Part shown: positions 17,377 to 27,248 of the stretch, piece by piece
Layout: every line of letters begins with the position of its first letter
Numbering within the stretch: position 1 is the stretch's first letter
Source of the DNA: Nocardioides cavernae
GTDB taxonomy: Bacteria > Actinomycetota > Actinomycetes > Propionibacteriales > Nocardioidaceae
Reading direction: 5' to 3'
Assembly (NCBI RefSeq): GCF_016907475.1
Contig: NZ_JAFBCA010000001.1
Coordinates: forward strand, 3,286,001 to 3,350,000
DNA length: 64,000 nt
Translations under genes and position numbers: made by a program
The notes under the pieces: generated by a model
What the model was told of the DNA's origin: nothing
Databases searched by the model: none
Seen by the model: the letters and a program-made list of their open reading frames with translations, nothing else

Positions 17377-18752
17377 CGCGGGGACCCCGCACCGGTGAGC
17401 TCCGGGGCGCGGGTGGCGTCGTACGCGCTCGCGTCGCGCAGGTCGCGGCGGTGGGTCTCCGGCAGGAAGAACACCGAGACGAGCGAGATCGCGGCCATCG
17501 CCATCACGTAGACCGCCACCGGCCACACCGAGCCGCTCCACGCGCTCACCAACGAGGTCCCGATGAGGGGTGCGACGGCGCCGGTCGGGATGACGCCGAT
17601 CTGGTAGACCGCGCTCATGCCGGAGTAGCGCACGCGGGTGGGGAACACCTCGGCGAACATCGCACCCTCGGGGCCGAACATGATGCAGGCGGCCAGACCC
17701 CACCCGACGACGACGCCGAGGGTGATCAGCACGGCGTTCTCGGTGTTGACCAGCGCGAAGATCGGCACGGCGCTGACCAGGGCGAGCCCGGCGCCGGTCG
17801 CGAAGACCGGCCGCCGGCCGAAACGGTCCGAGAGGCGGCCGGCGACCAGGATCGCGACGAAGCCGACGACGGAGGCGACCAGCAGGGCGTCGAGCACCAC
17901 CGACGCGGCGAGGCCGAGCACGGTGACGGTGTAGGTGACGAGGAAGGCGTTGTAGATGTTGAACGTGACGCTCTCGCTCACCCGGGCGCCCATCGCCAGC
18001 AGGGTGACCTTGGGGTACTTGCGGAACACCTCGACGAGCGGGAGCGCGGCCGTGGCGTCGGCCTCCTCGATCTCCTTGAACGCCGGCGGCTCGTCGATCT
18101 TGAGCCGGATCACCAGGCCGACCGCGACCAGGACGATCGAGACGAGGAACGGCACGCGCCAGCCCCACGACTGGAACGCCTCCTCGGGCAGCTGGGTCAC
18201 CGCGGTCACCGCGAGGGTGGAGGTCAGCAGGCCGATCGGCACGCCGAGCTGGGGCCACGACGAGAACCAGCCGCGGCGGTTGTCGGGCGCGTGCTCCACG
18301 CACAGGAGGACAGCGCCGCCCCACTCGCCGCCAAGGCCGATGCCCTGCAGCATCCGCAGGACGAGCAGCAGCATGGGCGCCCAGACGCCGATGCTCGCGT
18401 AGGTGGGCAGCAGGCCCATCGCGAAGGTCGACAGGCCCATGATCAGCATGGTCAGCACGAGCATCTTCTTGCGCCCGACGCGGTCGCCGAAGTGGCCGAA
18501 GATGAAGCCGCCGAGCGGCCGCGTGACGAAGCCGGCGGCGAAGGTCGCGAAGGCGATCATGGTGCCGACCAGCGGGTCGAAGGTCGGGAAGAACTGGCTG
18601 TTGAAGACCAGCGCCGCCATCGTCCCGTAGAGGAAGAAGTCGTACCACTCGACCACCGAGCCCAGCAGGCTCGCGCCCGCCACGCGTCGGATCTCGGCCT
18701 CGTCCCGGACGGAGTCCGGTCCGGCGGGTGCCGTGGTGCCCGGCTGTGACAT
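17373..18752 (-). CDS. MFS transporter of the metabolite:H+ symporter (MHS) type
   Basis: A 459-residue 12-helix permease. The N-terminal VVEWYDFFLYGTMAALVF and GHFGDRVGRKKMLVLT motifs are typical of MHS carriers such as ShiA and ProP-like proteins that import small organic acids or zwitterions. ATG 18752 is chosen because AAGGAG lies six bases upstream; it gives MSQPGTTAPAG. It is the first gene of a two-gene operon with the sulfatase and diverges from an IclR regulator. A sulfated organic compound is the likely cargo, by context only. Confidence 0.92.
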   Translation of the reverse strand: MSQPGTTAPAGPDSVRDEAEIRRVAGASLLGSVVEWYDFFLYGTMAALVFNSQFFPTFDPLVGTMIAFATFAAGFVTRPLGGFIFGHFGDRVGRKKMLVLTMLIMGLSTFAMGLLPTYASIGVWAPMLLLVLRMLQGIGLGGEWGGAVLLCVEHAPDNRRGWFSSWPQLGVPIGLLTSTLAVTAVTQLPEEAFQSWGWRVPFLVSIVLVAVGLVIRLKIDEPPAFKEIEEADATAALPLVEVFRKYPKVTLLAMGARVSESVTFNIYNAFLVTYTVTVLGLAASVVLDALLVASVVGFVAILVAGRLSDRFGRRPVFATGAGLALVSAVPIFALVNTENAVLITLGVVVGWGLAACIMFGPEGAMFAEVFPTRVRYSGMSAVYQIGVIPTGAVAPLIGTSLVSAWSGSVWPVAVYVMAMAAISLVSVFFLPETHRRDLRDASAYDATRAPELTGAGSPR

Positions 18753-18769
18753 GTCATCTCCTTGCGTCA

Positions 18770-18808
18770 TGTCCCGTTGACTGGGACAGTGCTCCCTGTA
18801 GTGGGACA
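18770..18808. promoter_or_regulatory. Tandem inverted-repeat operators, likely for the IclR regulator
   Basis: TGTCCC-N7-GGGACA (18770-18788) is a perfect repeat. A second copy, TGCTCC-N7-GGGACA (18790-18808), has the same spacing with two mismatches in one arm. The centres are 20 bases apart, two helical turns, so two dimers could bind on one face. The block lies just before the permease start and between the divergent units. Confidence 0.65.
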
Positions 18809-18887
18809 CCGCGACAGTGTTCGGGTGTCTGACGGCACGTGTCAAGGAGTGCCTGCCTTCCCCTGCCACTGACCGAGGAGTGCCTGC

Positions 18888-19679
18888 GTGGACCTGTCAC
18901 CCGTCCCGGCGAGTCGCGTGGAGGAGCGCGGGACGCTGCGTCGCGCGGTCGCCGTCCTCGACCTCCTCGCCGCCGACACCGCCCCGCCGAGCGTGCGTGC
19001 CATCGCCGAGCGGACCGGGCTGTCCAAGTCGGCCGTCCAGCGGATCCTCGCCGAGCTCGAGGCCGTGGACCTCGCGGTGCGCGACCCGGCGACCAGGCGG
19101 TACCGCCTCGGTCCGCGCACCCTCGCGCTCGGATCGGCGTACCAGCGCGGGCTCAGTCTCCACGCCGCAGCGATCGGGCCCATGACCGACCTCGCCGCCG
19201 AGGTGGGCGAGACCGTGGGCCTGTCCGTGGGGCGCGGCGACCGGCTGATCCACGTCGAGCAGGTGGAGCCCGAGCGCCGGCTCAGCGCGCGGTTCCACGT
19301 CGGGCGCCCGCTGCCGCTGTGGTTCGGCGCGCCCGCCCGCCTGCTGCTCGCCGCGCGCCCCGCCGAGGAGATCCTGCGCCTCCTCGACGACCGCGAGCTC
19401 ACCGACATCGACCCGGTGAACCCGCCCGCGGCGGACGAGCTGCGCCGCCAGGTCGAGGAGGTACGTCGTACGGGCCACGCGCGCGCGTTCGAGGAGACCA
19501 TCGAGGGGGTGCACACCATGTCCGTGGTCGTGCGCGGGGCCGACGGCGCGTTGGCCGCGGTGCTGTCCATCACCGCTCCCTCGGAGCGGCTGCCCGCCAG
19601 CCGGATGGACGAGCTGCTCCCCCAGCTCCAGGACGCGGCGGCCCGGATCTCCGGGCGCCTCGGCCACCGCCCGTCCTGA
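18888..19679 (+). CDS. IclR-family transcriptional regulator
   Basis: A 263-residue regulator. Residues ~14-75 are the winged helix-turn-helix (RAVAVLDLLA, SVRAIAERTGLSKSAVQRIL). Residues ~85-255 are the IclR effector-binding domain. The GTG start at 18888 has GAGGAG seven bases upstream. It diverges from the permease-sulfatase operon across the tandem operators, so it very likely controls that operon in response to the sulfated substrate or its product. Confidence 0.93.
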   Translation: MDLSPVPASRVEERGTLRRAVAVLDLLAADTAPPSVRAIAERTGLSKSAVQRILAELEAVDLAVRDPATRRYRLGPRTLALGSAYQRGLSLHAAAIGPMTDLAAEVGETVGLSVGRGDRLIHVEQVEPERRLSARFHVGRPLPLWFGAPARLLLAARPAEEILRLLDDRELTDIDPVNPPAADELRRQVEEVRRTGHARAFEETIEGVHTMSVVVRGADGALAAVLSITAPSERLPASRMDELLPQLQDAAARISGRLGHRPS

Positions 19680-19697
19680 CCGGGGAAGGAGAGGGGG

Positions 19698-20321
19698 CTA
19701 GAACTCGTAGCCGAACTCGCGGACGGTCCGCGCGAAGCGCTCCGCCACGATCTCGACGTCACCGGGGCCGTAGAGCTCGCGGTAGTGCGGGCCGCTCCCC
19801 TGCTTCGCGTGCGGCAGGTCGAGCTCGATGCCGAGGCGGGCGGAGATGTCCGCGACCGCGTCCGGCAGCTCCTCGTAGCGGTAGACCCGGTCGACGACGA
19901 CGCGGCCGTCGAGGCGGTAGAGGCGCTCGTTGAGCGCGAGCCGCTCCATCCGCTTCGGGGTCCGGACGAACTCCGCGAACGTCTTGGTGAAGGTGGGCTT
20001 GCGGGCGCTGTAGCGGTAGGACGACGCCACCACGTCGAAGGGGTTCCGCTCGACCGCGAAGGTGAAGTAGGCGTCCCACGTCTCGCGCCCGATCACCTCG
20101 ATCACGCGACGGGCGCCCATGTGGGCGTACGAGCTGGGCTCGGTGTCGTCGTTCTGGGGCCCGACTCCCCCGGCGGCGGCGCGCAGCTCCTCGTCCTCCG
20201 GGCTGATCCGGGTGACGACGTCGGTCGGTCCGCAGTGGCGCGACAGCGCGATCTCGAGGCTGGTGCCGGCGGTCTTGCGGGTCTTGACGAAGACGAAGCG
20301 GTGACGGTGCGAGGCGATCAC
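19698..20321 (-). CDS. Sulfotransferase family protein
   Basis: A 207-residue Sulfotransfer-type protein that would transfer sulfate from PAPS. The 5'-phosphosulfate-binding motif is near the N-terminus: FVKTRKTAGTSLEIAL, with Lys13 to Ser21 in the loop. The 3'-phosphate segment looks like AVERNPFDVVASSYRY. The GTG at 20321 lies four bases after the K+ channel stop, so it is probably translated from the same mRNA. Its acceptor is unknown. The sulfatase next door is on a separate unit. Confidence 0.85.
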   Translation of the reverse strand: MIASHRHRFVFVKTRKTAGTSLEIALSRHCGPTDVVTRISPEDEELRAAAGGVGPQNDDTEPSSYAHMGARRVIEVIGRETWDAYFTFAVERNPFDVVASSYRYSARKPTFTKTFAEFVRTPKRMERLALNERLYRLDGRVVVDRVYRYEELPDAVADISARLGIELDLPHAKQGSGPHYRELYGPGDVEIVAERFARTVREFGYEF

Positions 20322-20325
20322 GAGC

Positions 20326-21423
20326 TCACGCCTGGTCGTCCTCGTCTGCCAGCTCCTCGCCGTGCGTGCCGGGTCGCGGCGCCCACGGCAGCTCCTTGGC
20401 CGGTCGGATGACGATGAGCTTGTCGCCGCGGGCCAGCAGCGAGACGACGGGGTCGAAGTAGCGGTAGACCTTCTCGTCGCGCACGACCGCGATGACCTGG
20501 TCGGGCAGCCGCTGCGGCTGCTTGCCCACCTCGGTGACCAGCAGCTCGCGCTCGGCGACCTCGAGTCCCTCGCCATAGGTCATCAGGTCCTCCATCACCG
20601 AGCCCAGCATCGGCGACATCGACGACAGGCCGAGCAGGCGTCCCACGGCGTCGGAGGACGTGATCACCGAGTTGGCGCCCGACTGGCGCATCAACGGCAC
20701 GTTCTCGTGCTCGCGCACCGACGCGACGATCCAGGCGTCCGGGTTGAGCTGCCGCACGGTGAGGGTGACCAGCACGTTGGAGTCGTCGCGGTCGGTGGTG
20801 ATGATGACGTGGGTCGCCTTCTCGACACCGGCCTGGCGCAGCACCCCGCGCCGCGTGGCGTCGCCGGCGATGCCCACGAGCTGGTCGCGGTTGGCCTCCT
20901 CCATCGCCACGAGCCCGGGGTCGACGACGACGATCGAGTCGCGGCTGTAGCCGTTGCTGACGAGGGTGTCGATCGCGCTGCGGCCCTTGGTGCCGTAGCC
21001 GACCACGACGACGTGCTGGTCCATCTTCTTCTTCCTCCACCGGGCGACCCGGAACATCTCGCGTCCCTGCGAGGCGAGGACCTCGAGGGTGGTGCCGATC
21101 AGCAGCACCAGGAAGGCGATGCGGGCGGGCGTGATCACCAGGGCGTTGATCAGCCTGGCCTGCTCCGACTCCGGGGCGATGTCGCCGTAGCCGGTCGTGC
21201 TGAGCGTGACGGTCGTGTAGTAGAACGAGTCGAGCAGCGTCAGGTCGCGACCGGGGTGGGCGTTGTCGTTGTAGCCCTCGCGGTCGAGGTAGACGAGCAG
21301 GACGGTGCCGAAGAGGATCGCGGCGGCCAGGAGGAGCCGCCGCCCGAGCTCCCACCACGGCGACCGCTCGGTCTCCGGGAGAGAGACCCGCCCCACGCTG
21401 GGGTGGACGCTGTCGGCACGCAC
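20326..21423 (-). CDS. Two-helix potassium channel with RCK (TrkA-N) domains
   Basis: A 365-residue K+ channel. Two membrane helices (about 27-46 and 93-116) flank the selectivity filter TTGYGD at residues 76-81. The cytoplasmic RCK domain starts with a Rossmann motif, VVVGYGTKGRSA, near residue 138, and a TrkA-C-like segment lies near the end. It likely gates on a nucleotide or ion ligand. The GTG at 21423 begins two bases after the YihY stop, and the gene leads straight into the sulfotransferase. Confidence 0.93.
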   Translation of the reverse strand: MRADSVHPSVGRVSLPETERSPWWELGRRLLLAAAILFGTVLLVYLDREGYNDNAHPGRDLTLLDSFYYTTVTLSTTGYGDIAPESEQARLINALVITPARIAFLVLLIGTTLEVLASQGREMFRVARWRKKKMDQHVVVVGYGTKGRSAIDTLVSNGYSRDSIVVVDPGLVAMEEANRDQLVGIAGDATRRGVLRQAGVEKATHVIITTDRDDSNVLVTLTVRQLNPDAWIVASVREHENVPLMRQSGANSVITSSDAVGRLLGLSSMSPMLGSVMEDLMTYGEGLEVAERELLVTEVGKQPQRLPDQVIAVVRDEKVYRYFDPVVSLLARGDKLIVIRPAKELPWAPRPGTHGEELADEDDQA

Positions 21424-21425
21424 GG

Positions 21426-22391
21426 TCAGGAGTCTCGCACGCTGATGCGTTCGCGCAGCCGCTGCACCAGCTCCAGCCGGGCCCGCGTCGTGCTCTTCTG
21501 CGGGTAGACGGTGTCGAAGGCGGCGTTGACGGCGGCCCCGATCAGCACGGCGAGCGCAAGCAGGTAGAGCCACAGCAGCACGGCGATCGGTGCCGCCAGT
21601 GGTCCGTAGATCGAGCGCGACTCGGCCGCGGTCACCGTGAGCACCCAGCGGAGGGTGTAGGACCCGGCGATCCAGCAGAAGAGGGCGAAGACCGCACCGG
21701 GCAGGTTGAAGCTCCAGTTGGTCCGCACCGGGACGGAGACGTGGTAGAGCGTGGCCAGGAAGCAGATGCACAGCACGAGCACGATCGGCCAGTAGAGGCT
21801 GTTGACGAAGTCGAGCCGTTCCGGCAGCACCCGGTCCACCAGCGACGGTCCCGCGACGACCAGCGGGATGCTCACCGCGCCGGTCACCATCGCCAGCGCG
21901 TAGAGCACGAACGACAGGGCACGGGTGGCGACGATCCCCCGGTGGCCGCCCAGGCCGTGCATGATCGTGATGGTGTCGACGAAGACGTTGAGCGCACGGG
22001 AGCCCGACCAGAGGGCGAGGACGAAGCCGATCGAGATGACGTCGTAGCGCCCGCCGTCGAGCACCTCCTGCAGGGTCGGCGCGATGATCCGGTCGACGGC
22101 CCGGTCGGTCAGCGCCTGGCGGGAGATCTCGAGGACAGCGTTGCTCACGTCGTCGACCTGGGTCGCGGTGAACCGCTCGCTCACGAAGCCCACCGCTCCG
22201 GCGAGGGCGAAGATGAGCGGCGGGACGGACAGCACCGCGAAGAACGCGGCCTCGGCGGCGAGCCCGGTCACCCGGTGCCGCAGGCACGACCCGACGGTAG
22301 TGACGATGATGCGCCAGAGGTGCTCGCGCCAGCGCCGCAGCAGCACCTCTGCCCGGCGCGGGGCGGGGGTGTCCTCGCGCGCCTCGACCAT
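21426..22391 (-). CDS. YihY/BrkB-family membrane protein
   Basis: A 321-residue membrane protein with about six helices. Family features are the AAEAAFFAVLSVPPLIFALAG segment near residue 45 and ALNVFVDTI in the middle. The BrkB/YihY family is no longer considered RNase BN, and its role is not firmly known. ATG 22391 is chosen from the family N-terminus. No ribosome site is visible, but GATAAC lies 15 bases upstream. It heads a three-gene unit with the K+ channel and sulfotransferase. Confidence 0.88.
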   Translation of the reverse strand: MVEAREDTPAPRRAEVLLRRWREHLWRIIVTTVGSCLRHRVTGLAAEAAFFAVLSVPPLIFALAGAVGFVSERFTATQVDDVSNAVLEISRQALTDRAVDRIIAPTLQEVLDGGRYDVISIGFVLALWSGSRALNVFVDTITIMHGLGGHRGIVATRALSFVLYALAMVTGAVSIPLVVAGPSLVDRVLPERLDFVNSLYWPIVLVLCICFLATLYHVSVPVRTNWSFNLPGAVFALFCWIAGSYTLRWVLTVTAAESRSIYGPLAAPIAVLLWLYLLALAVLIGAAVNAAFDTVYPQKSTTRARLELVQRLRERISVRDS

Positions 22392-22500
22392 GTCGGCCAC
22401 GTTATCGAGAGGGTGCGCCGATGGACCGGACCCGCGCGGCGGTTCGACCGGCGACGTGGTCCTCGTCACCCGCCGTCCGGGCGGGCTCTACCGTGGGCAC

Positions 22501-24153
22501 ATGAGCGACCGCCCCACTGTCGACGCCCGCACCGCGACCAACCAGGCGCCCGCCCTCGTCGGGCACAACGTCGTCACCTCCGACCTCGCCCTCACCGAGG
22601 CTCTGGCCCGCCACGGGTCGGCGTCGCTCGTCGAGGAGCTCACCCCGCTCGGCGCCGAGGCGGGCACCGAGGAGGCGCGCGAGCACGGGATGCTGGCCAA
22701 CCGCCACCACCCCGAGCTGGTGCCGTACGACCGCTGGGGCAACCGGGTCGACGAGGTGGAGTTCCACCCGTCGTGGCACTGGCTCATGGAGCGCGCGGTC
22801 GGCCACGGGCTGCAGGCCGCGCCGTGGGAGCAGCAGGAGGCAGGCGACCCGCACGCCCACCTGCGTCGCGCGGCCGGCTTCTTCGCGTGGTCGCAGACCG
22901 AGCCGGGGCACGGGTGCCCGATCTCGATGACGTACGCCGCCGTGCCGGCGCTGCGGGCCGACGAGGCCGTCGCCAAGGAGTGGACGCCGCTGCTGGCCGC
23001 CCGGTCCTACGACCCCGGCGTGCGGAGCCGCTCGGCCAAGACCGGGGCGCTCGCCGGGATGGGCATGACGGAGAAGCAGGGCGGCTCCGACGTCCGCGCC
23101 AACCGGACCCGCGCGACCCCGACGACGGACGACGGCTGGTACCGCCTCGACGGCCACAAGTGGTTCACCTCGGCGCCGATGAACGACGTCTTCCTCGTGC
23201 TGGCGCAGGCCGACGGCGGGATGACGTGCTTCGTCGTCCCGCGGGTGCTCGAGGACGGCACCCGCAACCGGATCGACGTGGTGCGGCTCAAGGACAAGCT
23301 CGGCAACCGGTCCAACGCGTCGAGCGAGCTCGAGCTCACCGGCACGCTCGCCCAGCGCCTCGGCGACGAGGGCCGCGGCGTCCGGACGATCCTCGAGATG
23401 GTCGCCGCCACCCGCCTCGACTGCGTCCTCGGCTCGGCGGCGCTCATGCGCCACGCGCTGGCCGAGGCGTCGTGGCACGTCGCCCACCGCTCGGCGTTCG
23501 GTGGCCTGCTGGTCGACAAGCCGCTCATGCAGAACGTCGTCGCCGACCTGGCCGTGGAGTCGGAGGCCGCGACGGCCCTCGCGATGCGCCTCGCCGCCGC
23601 AGTGGACCGGCCCGGTGACCCGCACGAGGTGGCGCTGCGCCGCCTCGCGCTGCCACTCGCGAAGTTCTGGGTGTGCAAGCGCACCCCGGCGATGGTCGCG
23701 GAGGCGCTGGAGTGCCTGGGCGGCAACGGCTACGTCGAGGACTCCGGGCTCCCGCTGATGTTCCGCGAGTCGCCGCTCAACTCGATCTGGGAGGGGTCGG
23801 GCAACGTCAACGCCCTCGACGTGCTGCGCGCGCTGGGCCGCGAACCGGAGGTGCTGCAGGCCTGGATCACCGAGGTCGGCGCGGCCCGCGGGGCCGACAG
23901 CCGGCTGGACCGGGCGGTCGACGACACCCTCGCGCTCATCGGCGAGGGCGCCGGCCTCGAGGCAGGTGCGCGCAGACTCGCCGGCCGGATGGCCGCCTGC
24001 CTGCAGGGGTCCCTGCTCGTGCGGTTCGCGCCTGCCGAGGTCGGCGACGCGTTCTGCGGCAGCCGGTTCGGGACGTCGTACGGCGGCACGTTCGGGATGC
24101 TGGACAGCGGATCGCTGCGCGAGGTCGTGGACCGGGCGACACCCCGGACCTGA
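22501..24153 (+). CDS. AidB-like acyl-CoA dehydrogenase
   Basis: A 550-residue flavoprotein of the acyl-CoA dehydrogenase superfamily, AidB branch. The N-terminal AidB segment is clear (ATNQAPALVGHNV). The FAD-binding MGMTEKQGGSDVRANRT and the C-terminal ECLGGNGYVEDSGLPLMFRE are diagnostic. E. coli AidB is induced by alkylation and binds DNA, and it has weak isovaleryl-CoA dehydrogenase activity. Whether this protein protects DNA or degrades acyl-CoA is unclear. It diverges from the YihY gene with about 110 bases between starts. Confidence 0.92.
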   Translation: MSDRPTVDARTATNQAPALVGHNVVTSDLALTEALARHGSASLVEELTPLGAEAGTEEAREHGMLANRHHPELVPYDRWGNRVDEVEFHPSWHWLMERAVGHGLQAAPWEQQEAGDPHAHLRRAAGFFAWSQTEPGHGCPISMTYAAVPALRADEAVAKEWTPLLAARSYDPGVRSRSAKTGALAGMGMTEKQGGSDVRANRTRATPTTDDGWYRLDGHKWFTSAPMNDVFLVLAQADGGMTCFVVPRVLEDGTRNRIDVVRLKDKLGNRSNASSELELTGTLAQRLGDEGRGVRTILEMVAATRLDCVLGSAALMRHALAEASWHVAHRSAFGGLLVDKPLMQNVVADLAVESEAATALAMRLAAAVDRPGDPHEVALRRLALPLAKFWVCKRTPAMVAEALECLGGNGYVEDSGLPLMFRESPLNSIWEGSGNVNALDVLRALGREPEVLQAWITEVGAARGADSRLDRAVDDTLALIGEGAGLEAGARRLAGRMAACLQGSLLVRFAPAEVGDAFCGSRFGTSYGGTFGMLDSGSLREVVDRATPRT

Positions 24154-24172
24154 GCGCGCACGGCGCGAGGCT

Positions 24173-24187
24173 GTCAGGACACCTGAC
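24173..24187 (+). terminator. Short hairpin after the AidB-like gene
   Basis: GTCAGG-ACA-CCTGAC, a perfect six-pair inverted repeat 20 bases after the stop codon. It could be a weak terminator or an operator for the next gene, whose ribosome site is at about 24234. Confidence 0.35.
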
Positions 24188-24246
24188 CGATCAGCCCCTC
24201 GCCGTGGCCCGACGACGTAGCGTTGCCCCGATCGAGAGGAGTCGTG

Positions 24247-24558
24247 ATGTCGGGCAAGGGCAGCACGTTGTTCACCGTCGGCACCCTGCTGCGGCACGCG
24301 CAGGACGCCGGCGCCCCCGTGCGCCTGCTGGTGCAGGGCACCTGGCTCGACGGCCGGATCGTCGGCGCGGACGGCCTCGGGGTGGTGCTCGACGACGGCA
24401 ACACCCAGCAGGTGCTCGTCCGCCTCGACTCGATCGTCGCCGTGAGCTTCTCGAGGGCCGACATCGACGACCCCGGTGGTGAGGTGGGCGACGAGGCTCC
24501 ACGGCCCCACGGACGCCGGCGACGGGACCCGATCGAGGCGGGCCCGGTCGGCGGCTGA
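24247..24558 (+). CDS. Small Sm/Hfq-like protein, copy 1 (inferred fold)
   Basis: A 103-residue protein with no name that I recognise. Its core follows the Sm-fold pattern: a short N-terminal helix (FTVGTLLRHAQDAGAPV), then RLLVQGTWLDGRIVGADGL, GVVLDDG, and a closing strand pair VLVRLDSIVAVSF. This parallels Hfq, where a helix is followed by YLVNGIKLQGQIESFDQ, VILLK and MVYKHAISTVVP. The Hfq Lys-His pair is replaced by Arg-Leu. A basic, disordered tail (RPHGRRRRDP) ends in IEAGPV, which copy 2 shares. GAGAGGAG sits five bases before the ATG. RNA binding is an inference. Confidence 0.75.
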   Translation: MSGKGSTLFTVGTLLRHAQDAGAPVRLLVQGTWLDGRIVGADGLGVVLDDGNTQQVLVRLDSIVAVSFSRADIDDPGGEVGDEAPRPHGRRRRDPIEAGPVGG

Positions 24559-24651
24559 CTGGTCCACACCAGTCGGCGGCCTGTCCCACAGGCTCGTCGC
24601 AGGTTCGTCGAAGTCCTGCCCCACCCTCGTCCCACCCTCGTCCGAGCCGCT

Positions 24652-24675
24652 GTAGGACGGCCGCTCCCGCCCTAC
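24652..24675 (+). other. Hairpin between the two Sm-like genes
   Basis: GTAGGACGG (24652-24660) pairs with CCGCCCTAC (24667-24675), with one G-U pair and a six-base loop. It could end the first transcript or form part of the leader of the second gene. Confidence 0.4.
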
Positions 24676-24683
24676 GTTCACCG

Positions 24684-24702
24684 CACCCACACGGTGTGGG
24701 TG
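24684..24702 (+). promoter_or_regulatory. Perfect 19-base palindrome before Sm-like copy 2
   Basis: CACCCACAC-G-GTGTGGGTG ends 22 bases before the ATG and 10 bases before the GGGGAGG ribosome site. It could be an operator, or a leader hairpin that controls ribosome access or serves as a protein-binding site for autoregulation. Confidence 0.5.
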
Positions 24703-24724
24703 ATGCCTTGTGGGGAGGTGGGGG

Positions 24725-25064
24725 ATGACGAAGATCTCCAGCACGATGCTCAGCGTGGGGACGCTGCTGCGGCGCGCCGAGGACACCGGTGCCGAGGTGA
24801 GCGTCCTGGTCGCAGGAAGCTGGCTCGAGGGACGGGTCATCGGCTGCGACGGCCTCGGCGCGGTGCTCGACGACGGTGACGGGCAGGCGCTGGTCCGGCT
24901 CGACGCGGTCACGGCGGTGAGGTTCCGCCGCGGCCAGATGGAGCACGCCGACAGCACCGAGGCCCGCTCGCACGGTGAGGCCGAACGCGGGCCGATCGAG
25001 GCCGGCCCGGTGACGGTGCCGCACCCCTCGCGGGGCGAGCAGCAGTTCGAGATGTTGCAGGGCC

Positions 25065-25084
<20 letters not shown>
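24725..25084 (+). CDS. Small Sm/Hfq-like protein, copy 2 (inferred fold)
   Basis: A 119-residue paralogue of the gene at 24247. The shared core is VGTLLRRAEDTGAEVSVLVA, then GSWLEGRVIGCDGLGAVLDD and ALVRLDAVTAVRF, with the same GPIEAGPV near the end. A longer tail (HPSRGEQQFEMLQGLSARPR) is unique to it. The Sm-like signature G-x4-G-[RK]-[IV]-x2-[AC]-D-G-L is kept. A strong GGGGAGG site precedes the ATG. The last 20 bases overlap the convergent pgm gene. Confidence 0.75.
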
Positions 25085-26708
<1,624 letters not shown>

Positions 26709-26765
26709 GGGCCCATCTTGGCGGGTCACGCCGTGGGTTGGGCAAGACCCCCGGCACGTCCGTGG

Positions 26766-26780
26766 TCCGAGAATCTCGGA
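26766..26780. promoter_or_regulatory. 15-base palindrome between pgm and the DGPF operon
   Basis: TCCGAGA-A-TCTCGGA is a perfect 7-1-7 inverted repeat, 58 bases from the pgm start and 122 from the first DGPF gene. It is a plausible repressor or activator site; no protein can be assigned. Confidence 0.4.
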
Positions 26781-26807
26781 GATGGGCGCAGAAAGTGCCG
26801 TGTCGGC

Positions 26808-26834
26808 TGTCGATCCGGGCAGGGCCGGTCCGTC
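26808..26834 (+). promoter_or_regulatory. Candidate ECF42-dependent promoter
   Basis: TGTCGA (26808-26813) and CGTC (26831-26834) are 17 bases apart. As I recall the literature, ECF42 sigma factors use TGTCGA at -35 and a CGA/TC-type -10. Being upstream of the DGPF genes and the ECF42 gene itself, it implies positive autoregulation. Confidence 0.6.
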
Positions 26835-26887
26835 AGAGTGGTGAGGCCGCAGCCCCTGCGGTCCGCGACGCGAAGGAGTCACCGGCG

Positions 26888-27238
26888 ATGAGCCGCTACC
26901 TGATCCTGCTGCCCGCCCCCGAGGCCGACTGGGCCGACCTGCCGCCCGAGGAGCACGAGAAGGGACACCGCTCCCACCAGGAGTTCCAGCGCGACCTGGA
27001 GGCCGAGGGGCACACCCTCGTGACCGTCAGCCCGCTCGAGCCCTCGGCGCGGGCGACGTCGATGCGCCCCGACGGCGCGGGCGGCGCACTGGTGACCGAC
27101 GGGCCGTTCAGCGAGACCGCCGAGCAGGTGGTCGGCTTCTACCTCGTCGACTCCGAGGACGGGGACACGCTGCGAGCGGCGTGCGAGCGGTTCGCCGCGC
27201 GCGGCGAGCACATCGAGCTGCGCCGGCTGGCGGAGTGA
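26888..27238 (+). CDS. YCII/DGPF-domain protein 1
   Basis: A 116-residue ferredoxin-like-fold protein of the YCII family with the DGPF signature in LVTDGPFSETAEQVVGFYLV. DGPF proteins are regular genomic partners of ECF42 sigma factors; their biochemical role is not known. AAGGAG lies nine bases before the ATG. It is the first of three tandem DGPF-type genes ending in the sigma factor. Confidence 0.9.
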   Translation: MSRYLILLPAPEADWADLPPEEHEKGHRSHQEFQRDLEAEGHTLVTVSPLEPSARATSMRPDGAGGALVTDGPFSETAEQVVGFYLVDSEDGDTLRAACERFAARGEHIELRRLAE

Positions 27239-27248
27239 GGAGAGGGTC

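Noticed and set aside
17377..18648. N-terminal extension of the sulfatase frame through the permease gene
   Set aside because: The sulfatase fold starts at ATG 17376. The upstream part is an out-of-frame shadow of the MHS permease.
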